Source: Sipunculus nudus (lineage: Eukaryota > Annelida > Sipuncula > Golfingiida > Sipunculidae). From it: 64,000 nt of DNA. The notes beneath the pieces were generated by a model. It did no database searches. It was not told the DNA's origin and was given only the letters and a program-made list of their open reading frames with translations. Of the stretch, positions 52,360-63,837 are shown one piece after another (position 1 is the first letter of the stretch; each line of letters opens with the position of its first letter). A program made the translations under genes and the position numbers. The stretch spans positions 95,440,723 to 95,504,722 of the forward strand of contig CM049309.1 in assembly GCA_026874595.1 (NCBI GenBank), in the 5' to 3' direction.

Positions 52360-53560
52360 CCACATCATGGACTGATATTCACAACTTCCAGTCACATTTT
52401 GAAGAACCAATTTGCCAATATGTTGAAATTTTCTACGACAACAGAAATATATATCACCTATGTCTGGTTAAAACACAGTGACTGGATGGTCTGAGAAAAA
52501 TGTATGATTGTTAAGCTATCAGTAACTATTCCCATAGCTTGCTTGATACCTGTCAGTCTCAAAAGGAACACCACAAAGGGCAAATATAAGATCAAAATAC
52601 ATAGCAAAAATCAAGGAAATCCATGCAAGAATTATTGAGAAACGGGTGCTTATAAATATGAAGTTTGAATCAAATTGAGTGATGCATAGATGTGGCATAT
52701 GTGAAAGACTGAAGGTTTGGGTTGAACAGTTTCACTTGCAAAATGTTCACAACCATTTAGAATAATTAAGTGTTGTGTCCTTGACCTTTGACCTTTTGAA
52801 CTCGATATCGATAGGCTTCTTCCCCTATTGGTAGGTAAGCCATATATGACAAATGGAAGGTATAGATTGAAAAGTTTCCTGAAAATGACTCCACCCAAAA
52901 AATGGGTGCAGTGAACTTCACCTTTGACCTCAAAATTAACAGGTCTTTTCCCCTGTTGGCAGAGAAGCGATATCAGTGCTGGAAAGTTTGGAATGAAATG
53001 TCTAGCTTGAAATGTTTTCACAACCTTTTAAAAAATTGAATCCTGTGACCCTGATCTTTGACCTTGTGACTTAAAAATCTATAGGATTTTTCTCCCTCTT
53101 AGTAGGTGAAATATATGTAAAAGATCAAAGAATTGGGATGAAAGATTTGGCTTAAAATGCATCCACAGGCATTAAAAAAAATAGCTCCTGTGACCTTGAC
53201 CTTTGACCTGTTGACTTCAAAATAATTATGGTTCTTCCCCTGTTGGTAGATGAGCTGTATGTGAAAGATGGAAGGTTTTGGATGAAAATTTTAGCTAAAA
53301 GAATTATTTCTGGGGGGTGCATACACACCCTGTAACTTCGAGAATATAGGTCAGTGACCTAATTTCAGGTTTGCAAGGAGATCATTTTAGAACCTCTAAG
53401 ACTACATAGGGTCCATGACCGTAGCCCGTACAGTTACGATTTGTGCCCTGCTAACAGACGGACGGCCGGTCAGCAGGATAGACAGATGGAAGGACGACGG
53501 ACAAAGACACCTCGCTATAGCCCAGCATGACTGAAAGTCAGTTGAGCTAAAAATGATCCT
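52360..53560. repeat. About 140-bp diverged tandem repeats and GACGGACGG end
   Basis: At least four diverged units share CTTGACCTTTGACCT, a CTTCCCCTGTTGGTAG segment (about 52819, 52948, 53090 and 53235) and GGAAGGTTTGGATGAAA. The block ends in CAGACGGACGGCCGG and an imperfect hairpin at 53518-53549 followed by AAAA. Confidence 0.7.
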
Positions 53561-54230
53561 TTCAAAACGGTGGCCTGTAGAATGCTATCAGTGAGACTCA
53601 AGAACCAACAAGCCGGCGAATTTGAGGACAACTGACAAACAAACAGACAAACTTACATAGGGACACAAGATGGAGACAAGATGACTTAACCAGGTTATGG
53701 AGAAGACTCAGAGGAAGAAAATAAGCTATACTTTATGTAATTGAGGCTTATAATTTTGGAGATATGGCCAAATAATGATATACTGGGGATGTTCGACTGC
53801 AGTGCCCTCTAGTGGACATATCCTGAAGACGACAAATGCGTTTCGTGATATTAGTGTATGACATAAGATGTAATAGTTTCAAAAGGGTTCGTCCACATAT
53901 CTGACTTGTTGATTACTATATCTAAAGTGCAAAAACTAGCAAGCAGGCGAATTTGAGGGTAAATGACAAACAGACAGACATAGTGATAAAGTGACACAAG
54001 ATTGAGACCAGATGACTTGACCATGTTTTGAAGAAGACCAAGAGAAAGAAAATAAGCTATAGTATGTGTAATATAGGTTTACTCTTACGGAAATATGTTC
54101 AAAAACTGATTTGTTTGGACGGGTCAAGTGCAGCGCCCCCTAGCAGCCATATCGGGAAAATGAAAAATAAGTTTTGAGATATTAGTATAATACATAAGAT
54201 GAAGGAACAAACATACACGGGTGACCAACC
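53561..54230. repeat. 331-bp repeat, third group
   Basis: Two units with landmarks at about 53800 and 54131, each with the ACTGACAAACA and AAGACCAGATGACTT type segments of the family. The second breaks off near 54200 and joins a hairpin terminus at 54232-54261. Confidence 0.75.
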
Positions 54231-54289
54231 TGCTTTCGAAAATCGAAGATTTCCGGCAAGCAATAAAGTATGGACTGTGCCTCCAACAT

Positions 54290-54500
54290 GTATGATCATA
54301 GATGGGGCCCGGAGAGGCCGTCACGGACCGCTGCACACGCCGGCCGCCCACCGTAAGGACCCTGCCACCACTTGCGGCGACGGCGAGTGTCTTCGTGGTA
54401 TGGCGAAAAACGGCGCGAGATTTGACGAGACTAACAATGTGACCCCTGAATGTGACTGCGAGTGTCAGCCGCTATCCAGCGCTGCAAACCATGTGTCTGT
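54290..54500. other. GC-rich patch of unknown origin between repeats
   Basis: The stretch near 54300-54400 is rich in G and C (GGGGCCCGGAGAGGCCGTCA, CACGCCGGCCGCCCACCG), unlike everything around it. It follows a repeat hairpin and runs into a 148-bp type unit. A 102-residue plus-strand frame (54199-54507) crosses it but starts and ends inside repeats, so I do not call a gene. Confidence 0.5.
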
Positions 54501-54589
54501 AGCGTGAAAAATGACAGAATTATAGGCATTTCTTTGAATGGTCACGTGTTCTCGTTTCACGAGAAACGGTGCGAGATATGACGAGACTT

Positions 54590-55450
54590 GCGACTGAACG
54601 GCTTAGAACTAGAGGGATGCTGTCTAACGCCAAAAACCAGACCTTTCTTTCGCAAATATCAACAGAGATAGAATCTGGAAAACTCCGAATTTTCAGATTG
54701 TCAAGTTTTACCCCAAAATTTGGTAACCATGGTAACGGCAGCACAAAGCAACATGTGCGAAGAGATAAGCCAATGTTCCTAGTTTCAGATACGACCAAAA
54801 AAAATGGTGTCACGTTTAATATTTTTTGAGATATTGCAGAAAAATGACATGTTACAGTGTTTCAGGTACCACGCCCCCTGGTGGCTATTTCCAAAAAATG
54901 AAAAACTGATTTCGAGATATTTATAAATAACACAAAATATATCAATTTCAAAGCCATTGTTAAAAAAATGCAACCTGTAGGTCATATTTAATGAAATCTC
55001 GAAGACTCTCGTTTGACGAGAAATGGTGCGAGATTTGGCGAGACTTTCAGTTTTATCATGTCAAGCTGCCCATAAGGTACATAATGACCAAAACCAGACG
55101 TCTGTAGCTTAAAAATTGACAAAGTTACAAAAAATGGTCGTGTTATTTCCAATTTCCATGATTTTTGCCCAAAAAAATGTAACCATGGTAACGGCAAATT
55201 TAAGTAAGCTACATGTCAAAAGAAAGGCCAGGTGATGACGAAAAAAATGAGCTATTGCAGAAGTGGATAAGCCTATTTATGGCGAAGTTATAGTGCAAAA
55301 ACCGTTAACCATACCTGTCGTGACCTTGACCCTTGACCTTGGAGCAATGTTGACCAAAAACAATAGGGCACCTAGAAATTACGTTTTGAACATCCCTGTA
55401 AGTTTCAAGGTTATTGTGGCAAAATTGTGGCCAGGAGAGTGGTGACAAAC
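54590..55450. repeat. Compound dispersed repeat, copy 2 (short form)
   Basis: This is the counterpart of 47516-48815 without the 442-base internal expansion. It has the CCCCCTGGTGGC segment, two GTAACCATGGTAAC motifs (54723-54736 and 55179-55192) and a TGACCTTGACCCTTGACC run at about 55320. Apart from the deletion it is close in sequence to copy 1. Confidence 0.8.
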
Positions 55451-55625
55451 AAACAAACAAACAGACAGACAGACAGACAAACAGACATACGCAACTGACC
55501 AATATGCTTGCGGAAATCGAAGATTTCCGGCAAGCAACAAACAGACAAAGAGACAAACAGACATACGCAACTGACGAACATGCTTGCTGAAATCGAAGAT
55601 TTCCGGCAAGCAATAAAATTAATTA
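55446..55625. repeat. CAAA/CAGA microsatellite and two hairpin termini
   Basis: The (CAAA)n(CAGA)n tract at 55446-55487 leads into two 76-bp tandem copies, each ending in a hairpin: 55506-55535 and 55582-55611. The arms are GCTTGC.GGAAATC and GATTTCCGGCAAGC around a GAA loop. The last copy ends in CAATAAAATTAATTAATTAA. This looks like the 3' end of a mobile repeat. Confidence 0.85.
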
Positions 55626-55719
55626 ATTAAAAACGATGTAAATGGAAATTTACCGCGACATAATATAGACTATGACTGGTATGACCTGTACTGGATGACC
55701 TGCAGGAGATACACTCTAT

Positions 55720-56785
55720 ATGCTCCCTGCAAGCGGGAAACACCATACGCTCCCTGCAGGAGGTACACTCTATACGCTCCCTGCAGGAGGTACACTCTAT
55801 ACGCTCCCTGCAGGAGGTACACTCTTTACGCTCCCTACAGGTGGTACACTCTATACGCTCCCTGCAGGAGGTACACTCTTTACGCTCCCTACAAGTGGTA
55901 CACTCTATACGCTCCCTGCAAGTGGTACACTCTATACGCTCCCTGCAGGAGGTACACTCTATACGCTCCCTGCAGGAGGTACACTCTATACGCTCCCTGC
56001 AGGAGGTACACTCTTTACGCTCCCTACAGGTGGTACACTCTTTACGCTCCCTACAGGTGGTACACTCTATACGCTCCCTGCAGGAGGTACACTCTTTACG
56101 CTCCCTACAGGTGGTACACTCTATACGCTCCCTGCAGGAGGTACACTCTTTACGCTCCCTGCAGGAGGTACACTCTTTAGGCTCCCTACAGGTGGTACAC
56201 TCTATACGCTCCCTGCAGGAGGTACACTCTTTACGCTCCCTGCAGGAGGTACACTCTATATGCTCCCTGCAAGTGGGATGCTCCATACGCTCCCTGCAAA
56301 AGGTACACTTAATAAGCTCCCTGCAGGAGGTACACTCTATACGCTCCCTGCAGGAGGTACACTCTTTACGCTCCCTACAGGTGGTACACTCTATACGCTC
56401 CCTGCAGGAGGTACACTCTATACGCTCCCTGCAGGAGATACACTCTATACGCTCCCTGCAAAAGGTACACCTAATAAGCTCCCTGCAAGAAGTACACTCT
56501 ATACGCTCCCTGCAAGTGGTACACTCCATACGCTCCCTGCAGGAGGTACACTATACGCTCCCTGCAAGAGGTACACTTTATAAGCTCCCTGCAGGAGGTA
56601 CACTTTATACGCTCCCTGCAATGCTCCCTGCAGGAGGTCCACTCTATACGCTCCCTGCAGGAGGTCCACTCTATTCGCTCCCTGCAGGAGGTCCACTCTA
56701 TACGCTCCCTGCAGGAGGTCCACACTATACGCTCCCTGCAGGAGGTCCACTCTATACGCTCCCTGCAATGCTCCCTGCAAGAGGC
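55720..56785. repeat. 27-bp minisatellite, about 39 copies
   Basis: Units of CTCCCTGCAGGAGGTACACT plus CTATACG, nearly all 27 bases long. Common variants are CTTTACG, CTACAGGTGG and CTGCAAGTGG; the right end (from about 56630) has GGTCCACT units and two short CTGCAATG insertions. Because 27 is a multiple of 3 and stops are rare in the unit, five of six frames stay open for hundreds of bases. These include a 300-residue minus-strand frame with a nine-residue CTSCRERIE repeat. I read this as non-coding. Confidence 0.95.
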
Positions 56786-56789
56786 TAGA

Positions 56790-58440
56790 ATTGTACTTCC
56801 CGTATTCCATAAAATAACATCTTTAAAGCGAGTAGTTCTATAAATCTCTGCACTATGAATGACAGGTACATATTATCTGAACTTTCTTAACAGGCCTGGG
56901 AATTGCTGAGGGGTCTCCAGTTCAATTCCGTTATTGACTACTGTCTTAAGATTATTGTTCTTAGTCAAGAGTATTCTTTGTCTGAGATATTATGTATCTC
57001 CTATACACAGTTTCTTCAGAGATTATCTTTCCATGCTCAGATTAAAATTTTGATAACATCAAGCATTTTAATCATAAATCTTCTCATTGGCTTCGCTGAC
57101 AGCTAATGACAGATATAAGGTATATGGCAAAAAAGATATATGTAAAACAGTGCTTACTATACATCATGCATATTGTTAATGCAATAATTAAAATTGGTCG
57201 ATTAATGTGCAGCCGTTTCGATTAAGGACAAGCTTATAATCAATACAGTGAGTATTCAAGTATTGTAACAGTCCTATTATTTTTCAAAATCCCAACATAA
57301 GCAGCACACAATAGACATAGATCTTTCCTTATTTAAAAATCTTCATTGAATGAAAATAACAAGGGACCCATGGGTCACGGCGCTCAGCTGTTATATATGA
57401 AAATCTGATTTGGGAAAGAGGCACATGCTTGTTTTGTGTGGCAATAAATATAAGCTTTATTATGAGTTGTTGGTGTTTAGCTTATGTATGATTTTGATAG
57501 TCCTCTTCCCTGTCTTTGGAGACAGGGAAGAGGATTGATTTCAGTTATTTTTTTAACAAATGGAGTGCTATTGTCACACATATTTTTACTTGGCCATATA
57601 ACTTATAAGCAGCACATATAATAAAAGAGTTTAACTATTTATTAAAATTTAATAAATATTGTGCCGATATAATTTTTATTTAAAAAAAAATAAGAAGAAA
57701 ATCATATGATTTTTTAAAAGAAAATATAACTGAAATGATTATTGAAATAATATTATAGAATATATTCATGAATGCATTTATAAATACATTTTGAAAGTAT
57801 CTGCACTGGTATTCAAATACTTTCATTTTTACCTGAATTCCCATTCTTATGCAATAAATTTTTTTAATGCAGTACATATTCATATTTGTATTCAAATACA
57901 TTTGCAAAGCATTCGCACCATGTCCAGTATTTATTCAGTTTTAGCCAAACAAAGATGTTGAGAATCCAGAATATATACAAAATTCACACATTTAAATAAT
58001 GATCATAAGTGCCTGGTTTTATGGCTTTTATTTATATTTAAAAAAAATAAATGTAATATATTCACTTTGGACTACTTTCACATCAATCTACACACTATAC
58101 ACAGTAGGAATCTAGATTAATATTATCAACTGCATCTTTGTCTGACATTAATTTCCTTCATATGATCCCTAATGATTAGTAATGAATAATATGATTTATT
58201 TTTTTATCATTAAAATTTCACTGAAAAATACCACAGGTGACTGCATGGTGTTATTTGGAATAACACTGACATTGACATTCTATCCATCCATACAAGATCC
58301 TTACATCATCAGCAACTGCAAGTTAATTTTCTGTTACTCATCAACTAACAAATTCCTTTTCTATTATTTTTTCTTTAATTTGGTATAAAAAACCAATACA
58401 AAATTATTAATTTATTGTTTATTGTTATGTTGTTTTTCAA
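56790..58440. other. AT-rich DNA, no gene recognised
   Basis: This is low-complexity AT-rich sequence without a credible open frame. The only structure is the hairpin at 57501-57534. Confidence 0.6.
57501..57534. repeat. Perfect hairpin, 15-bp stem
   Basis: TCCTCTTCCCTGTCT at 57501-57515 pairs exactly with AGACAGGGAAGAGGA at 57520-57534 around a four-base TTGG loop. The purine/pyrimidine bias of the stem is strong. It stands alone in AT-rich DNA and its function is unknown. Confidence 0.9.
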
Positions 58441-60229
58441 AACAACTACTAGATGAGTTGGGTTGGACACCTGGATCAACTGTGGCTGGGCATTAGCTGC
58501 CTGACTGCCCAAGTGTATGCTTGGCTCAAGCATGCATAATCTGATGAAAGGTCAACAAGGTCAACATACAAGTGACTGAAGAGGGGCTGGATTGGGTCTG
58601 ACATGGTCTCATAAAAACATTAATAAAAGCTACAATATTTGGCCAATTTCTTTCAGCTTTCTAAACTACAAAGATGAAATCCTTATGTGTGCATGATATG
58701 AAAATTATATCAACAGTGCTCTCAGGAAAAAAACGTGCCATGGTCAAAGTTCGGCAAAATTTAAGGTACTAATTTTATATTTATACTAATAACTTATAAA
58801 ATTTGAAAAATTCAGAACTTATTTAGGGTATTCAATTGAATCTTGATTAAAAATGTTACATCCCTGACAAAAAATCTCAAGCTTCAGCAATCCTTTTGTT
58901 AAGGGAGTAAATATATTTCTTGATTTTTGAAAAAGTGCATTATGTTTGGGCCCATAACTTAAAACAATTATGCAATACTGACATCATTTCTGGCATGTGC
59001 ATAGCGAATGTATAGAAAAATATGTATATTATATATGATCAAAGTCAGATCAGTGGTTTTGATATTAGGCAGTCTTACAGTGTAACAATTGTTTTTTAAT
59101 GGAAAAATGAAGTTTTTCATTAATATTTCGAAGGAATTAAGTCCTAGTGATCAAATTATTGGCATGGTAGGGGATTTTGGAGACATCTAACTGTATGCTA
59201 AATTTAAGGAACTTAGAGATGAAGCTGGGGAGCTGAGCTCTAGCAAACTGCATAACACTAGCTTGATGTAAACTTGATGTGACATGGTGCTTGAAAACTT
59301 GAAAAAAATCTACAGTTTTTGATCAACTGGTTTCAAATTTTTGGTGTTAACAGACAAAATGCTAACAAAAACATGCTGTGAAAATTAAATCAACTGTACT
59401 TACAAGAAAAAAACGTGCCATGGTCAAACTTGGGCAAAATTTAAGGTACCAATTTTATATTTTTGCCAATATTTAAAAAAATTTAACAGATTTTGATCTA
59501 CAATTAAATTTTGATCAATTAAAGTTGTATTACTGAAAAAAAAGTCCCTACCTTTAACACTTTTGGTCTTAAGTGACCAAATATCTTTCCTGATTTTTTT
59601 TACAAAGTCCATTATGTCTGGGCCTATAACTTTTTAAAATTAAATAATACTGACTTGATTTCTGGCATATACATAGGAACTATATAGAGGAATATTTATG
59701 GTAAATATGAACTATATAGAGGAATATTTATGGTAAATATGAAGAAAACCATTTGAGTGGTTTTGATATTAGGCAGTCCTGAAGTGTAAAAATAGATTTC
59801 TAATAAAACAAGGCCTACAGGCCTAATGCGAACCTGTGCATATGGATATACACCAGGTATAACGCTTCAGTGCTGAACCACTACTTTTCATATATATGAA
59901 CAATGCAAGTACTAAACATTTTGAACAAGAAACAATACACAAACATCACTGCTGAAATTCTGGCATGGGTGCACACAACACAAAACTTATTGTAGGTGGC
60001 ACCACCAGTCTTGTATACAACAAAGCTATTTGACATGTACACATATGCCCAACTTCAGGCTGATATATCAAATTCTTCTGTAGAATTAAGCAGGCAAATA
60101 CACTTTGCAAAAGTCATTGTAGATGGCGACACCTGTCTTGTAAACTAGAAAGCCATAAAAACACACAGACAGGTCAGAATATCAGGCCAATACATCAAAC
60201 TTACCTTGAGTCTGATGCACGGGGCTGAC
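58441..60229. repeat. Two diverged copies of a 0.68-kb repeat
   Basis: AAAAAACGTGCCATGGTCAA occurs at about 58731 and 59409, a GGGCC(C/T)ATAACTT segment at about 58950 and 59622, and TTTTGATATTAGGCAGTC at about 59058 and 59760, giving offsets of 670-700 bases. A CTCGAAGGAA/GGCATGGTAGG segment at about 59130-59215 also recurs at about 62615-62700. These are old repeats; no gene was seen. Confidence 0.75.
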
Positions 60230-60720
60230 CAGGCTTAGGTGAGAAAGGCTGTTGCCCCGAGTGTACTGTGACAAATTACTGGCTCAGGCTACTGCACTGA
60301 GTGAACTCTTGACCTGCACCTGGCTAGACAGTGAATTTTTGACCTGTACCTGGCTGCACTGAGTGAACTCTTGACTTGTTGCATAATCTGAAATAGTTCG
60401 CAGTCTGCCAAAGCTATAAATAAATCCAGGCTGACCTTTTGCCTATTGCCAAATCTGAAATAGTAGCCACACAATTGCATAAGCTCACAGATTGGCTCCA
60501 TATGCAGCCCTGAGCGGCATGACACCCATGAGGTGATCACGATACTCATGAGGTGATCACATGCTACCCATGAGATGATCACATGCTGCCCATGAGGTGA
60601 TCACATGCCTTGTGCTTGGCTGCACTGACTGAACTGTTGACCTATATTTGGCTGCACTGAATGAACTCTTGATCTGTTGCCAAATCTGAAACAGTTGGCA
60701 GTTTCTCAACCTATTCAAGA
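60230..60720. repeat. GGCTGCACTGAGTGAACT repeats and TGAGGTGATCAC units
   Basis: CTGGCTGCACTGA(G)TGAACTCTTGACCTG type segments recur at about 60290, 60350 and 60640, with TTGCCAAATCTGAAA segments between. Four units of 19-23 bases at about 60525-60607 carry TGAGGTGATCAC with its TGATCA palindrome. A 97-residue minus-strand frame here is a repeat by-product. Confidence 0.75.
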
Positions 60721-62420
60721 AACGTACACAATCTTGACCTGTTATGTAACTCTGCTAAAATTTATCCAACACAAACCATTTGAACAAACTTGAGAGGGCT
60801 CGCCTCTGGGATCATTTCTGTAAAATTTGGACAATTTGGCTGGACTGTTTACAAGAAGAAGACTTTTACAAGTTTTTTTCAGCTTTTTCCTTGTAAAATC
60901 TAAGTAAATGCAGATAGCAAAAATAAGATGAATCCATCAACATTTGATATGTGACAGATAATTGCATAACATTTGGGGATGGTAGCTCCTGCTATTCCTG
61001 AGAAATTATGAGTAAGTGTATAGATGATATGTAATATCATAAATCTACATTTTTTAAAAGCTTTTAAAAACATTCTTGTCAATATTTTCCATAGATAACC
61101 TGAAATCTAAATGTCTAGAGGCATGATGTAATGGATGCTGATAAACTGGTGCTAGGCTAGATGTATCTGCTTCACACAGCTAACATATTTGGTAAAATGA
61201 CTCAATTCAATCTTTATAATTCAGCCAAATTAATTTTTTGGAACCATAAAAGACAATTATTATAAGAATGATTCAGGGAATTATTCTTGCAAAATATTAA
61301 ACAAACTGGCCTCAGTATCATCATCAGTCAAAAAACGTTTTGTAGGTTTATAACTCATATGGGAAAATACAACAAAATGGCAAAGTTCAGCTTCCCATAA
61401 CTCAGCCAAAAATCATTGAATCAAAACCATTTGAACAAACTTGAATTATCAACATCTAAGGATAATTAATGTGTGAGATTTAAGAATTTGGCCCAGTGGT
61501 TTTTGAGAAGAAGATTTTTGTAGCCACTTAGCTAACATGGGATGTTATGGCATATGACTAAATTCAGCTTCCCATAACTCAGCCAAAAGTCACTCAACTG
61601 AGACCATTTGAACAAACTTGAATTATCAACATCTCAGGATAATTAATGTGTGAGATTTAAGAATTTGGCCCAGTGGTTGTTGAGAAGAAGATTTTTGTAG
61701 CCACTTAGCTAAAATGGGCTGTTATGGCATATGACTAAATTCAGCTCCCCATAACTCAGCCAAAAGTCACTGAACTAAGACCATTTGAACAAACATGAAT
61801 TATCAACATCTAAGGATAATTAATGTGTGAGATTTAAGAATTTGGCCCAGTGGTTTTTGAGAAGAAGATTTTTTTAGCCACTTAGCTAAAATGGGCTGTT
61901 ATGGCATATGACTAAATTCAGCTTCCCATAACTTAACCAAAAGTCACTGAACTGAGACCATTTGAACAAACTTCAGAAAGCACTACCCTAGGATCATTTC
62001 TGTGCGATATTAAACGATTTGGCCATTTCGTTTCGGAGAAGAAGTTATTTGTAGCTGTCAGTGTGATACGGGCACTGATGACCCCGTACAAAAAAGGCCG
62101 ATGCAGGTGGCGCCACCAATACCTCAATTTCAGATATGACTCATGTGACCAACATTGGCATAAAATTTGGTGATGATAGCTCCAGCCGTTTCTGAGATTT
62201 AAATTTTAATATGCTTTTTTGCACAGTTAACAAAGTTCAACCTCCTGTAACTCAGCCAAATATCTCTGAACTGGAACCATTCGAACAAACTTGAGAAAGA
62301 TTGTTCCAGGGATCATTTCTGTGAAATATTGGACAATTTGGCTGGACAGTTTCAGAGAAGAAGATTTTTAAAGTTTTTTTAGCTTTTTCCCTATAAAATC
62401 TAAGAAATTGCAGTTAGAAA
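60721..62420. repeat. 177-bp tandem repeats with diverged flanks
   Basis: CTTCCCATAACTCAGCC recurs at 61391, 61568, 61745 (one change) and 61922, exactly 177 bases apart, with AGAAGAAGATTTTTGTAGCC and GGCATATGACTAAATTCAGC segments between. Older relatives flank the block at about 60760-60890 and 62240-62370. Confidence 0.85.
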
Positions 62421-62820
62421 AAAAATAAACAAAATCCTATATAGTTTTTTGGATGACTGAATATTTGCAAAAAATTTGGTGATGCTAGCTCCTGCCGTTT
62501 TTGAGATAGCTATGTTTAACGTACAGATGACGCACGACACACAACGCACGACGGACGACGCCGCACCATCGCATAAGCTCACAGGTTTGCTAAAAATTGA
62601 GGTTTTTCCTTAATATCTCGAAGGAACGAAGTCTTATTGACCCAATTTTTGGCATGGTAGGAGATATTGGGGACATCTAACTGTATGGCAAACTTTAGAT
62701 TCGTAGGTCCAATGGTGTCGAAATGTGCCAGTCTTATGGACGGACATCAGGACGGACGGACGTCAGACAATGGACCACGACTATAGCTCAGATGACTTAT
62801 AGTCAGCTGAGCTAAAAAAC
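62421..62820. repeat. Repeat terminus with ACGACGGACGACG and a hairpin
   Basis: The sequence CGACGGACGACGCCGCACCA then TCGCATAAGCTCAC leads to a CTCGAAGGAACGAAG/GGCATGGTAGG segment and GGACGGACGGACGTCAG. It ends in a hairpin at 62784-62814 (TAGCTCAGATGAC against GTCAGCTGAGCTA, one mismatch, five-base loop) followed by AAAA. The same ending is seen at 53518-53549. Confidence 0.75.
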
Positions 62821-63300
62821 CCATCAGATTGTTCTCTGTAACCGATTTTATCAGATCCCTAGGTACAGTAAGTAGGTAAGGTGATGTGAATATATAAAAG
62901 TCTTGTAAAATCAGACCATTTACAAGGAATTGGTAACAATTTTTACATAAACTCAACGTGTTTTTTTTTAAATATTATTGCTTATTATGCTTATCAGTGA
63001 ATGCTATTTAATTTATCACATAGAAGAAAATGTCAAAAAATATAGTTTGTCTGTATCTCTGGGTCCTTTAAGTTATGTTGTTCTTTTATTTCTTAATAAT
63101 CATAGTTATGTTTCTCAATATTTAAAGATAACCTATAGACATCTAACCACACTCCATTTTAGATCATTAGGTATTCAGTATGCGTCTGTTAAGATTTTGT
63201 CATTTATAAACCATTTTGTATTGGATTGCATTTATTGAGTTAACATTACTTATCTAAATGGGTAATCGTACCTGTTCCTCTTTTATAATTTTATCTTAAT
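62821..63300. other. AT-rich spacer, no gene recognised
   Basis: It contains an 86-residue plus-strand frame (62978-63238) of low-complexity composition with no recognisable motif. I do not call it a gene. Confidence 0.5.
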
Positions 63301-63329
63301 TTTAAATGTAAGTTGGGACATTTTTAATG

Positions 63330-63780
63330 TCTGTATAATGCTGGACTTTGGCAACTGGAAGATGGCAAAAATTACTCCAATATACAAGTAATCTTGAAGT
63401 ATTAATTGGACGCTATTAATTATAGACCAACATCAGTTATAGGTCTCATTTCCGAGATTTTTGAGTCATACAAAAAGAAACTCTTGATGTTTTGATGTGT
63501 TTTACTGCTCACAGGCTTCTTTCTGATAGACAATCACTATACATACCGCACAGGTCAACGACGACCTGCTTTACATATACAATGGTTAATGACTGGCTCG
63601 TTCCTAAAAAAACAAACACAAGATCACTGCTGCCTGTGTACTTGATATAGAGAAAGATTTTGATTGCTTAGACTACTCTGTCATACTCCGTTATCTAAGT
63701 AAGTATGGCATTTGCGGGAAGGAACTTTTCTGGTTTCAGTCTTTGAATAATATGATTAAAGTTGTCAAAAGTAATAATAT
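63330..63780 (+). pseudogene. Decayed LINE reverse transcriptase fragment
   Basis: Pieces of a non-LTR RT appear in shifting frames: WKMAKITPIYK, then INYRPTSVIGLISEIFE, then LLSDRQSLY with STTTCFTYTMVNDWL, then LDIEKDFDCLDYSVILRYL (RT motif A region) and CGKELFWFQSL. The order is that of the fingers and palm of an RT. At least three frame changes and stops separate them. The YADD part is missing; the fragment runs out before it. It is a dead copy, and its relation to the LINE at 41305 is not established because they do not overlap. Confidence 0.8.
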
Positions 63781-63837
63781 GCTCTCTACACCCAAAACAT
63801 AGGGGCCCAATAGGGAACCATCATAGGATAGGTATAT

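Noticed and set aside
54199-54507. 102-residue frame with CGDGEC and CDCEC
   Set aside because: It spans a repeat hairpin, the GC-rich patch and a 148-bp unit, so it is a chance fusion of unrelated repeats.
55627-56529. 300-residue Cys-rich protein on the minus strand
   Set aside because: It is a reading of the 27-bp minisatellite. Five of six frames are open for the same reason, and its start and end lie inside or just past the array.
56903-57106. 67-residue frame considered as a coding exon
   Set aside because: No motif or splice support; the AT-rich context makes chance frames of this length likely.
62978-63238. 86-residue hydrophobic frame, considered as a lost GPCR exon
   Set aside because: It has no TM-family motif, no splice sites in phase, and low-complexity AT-rich composition.
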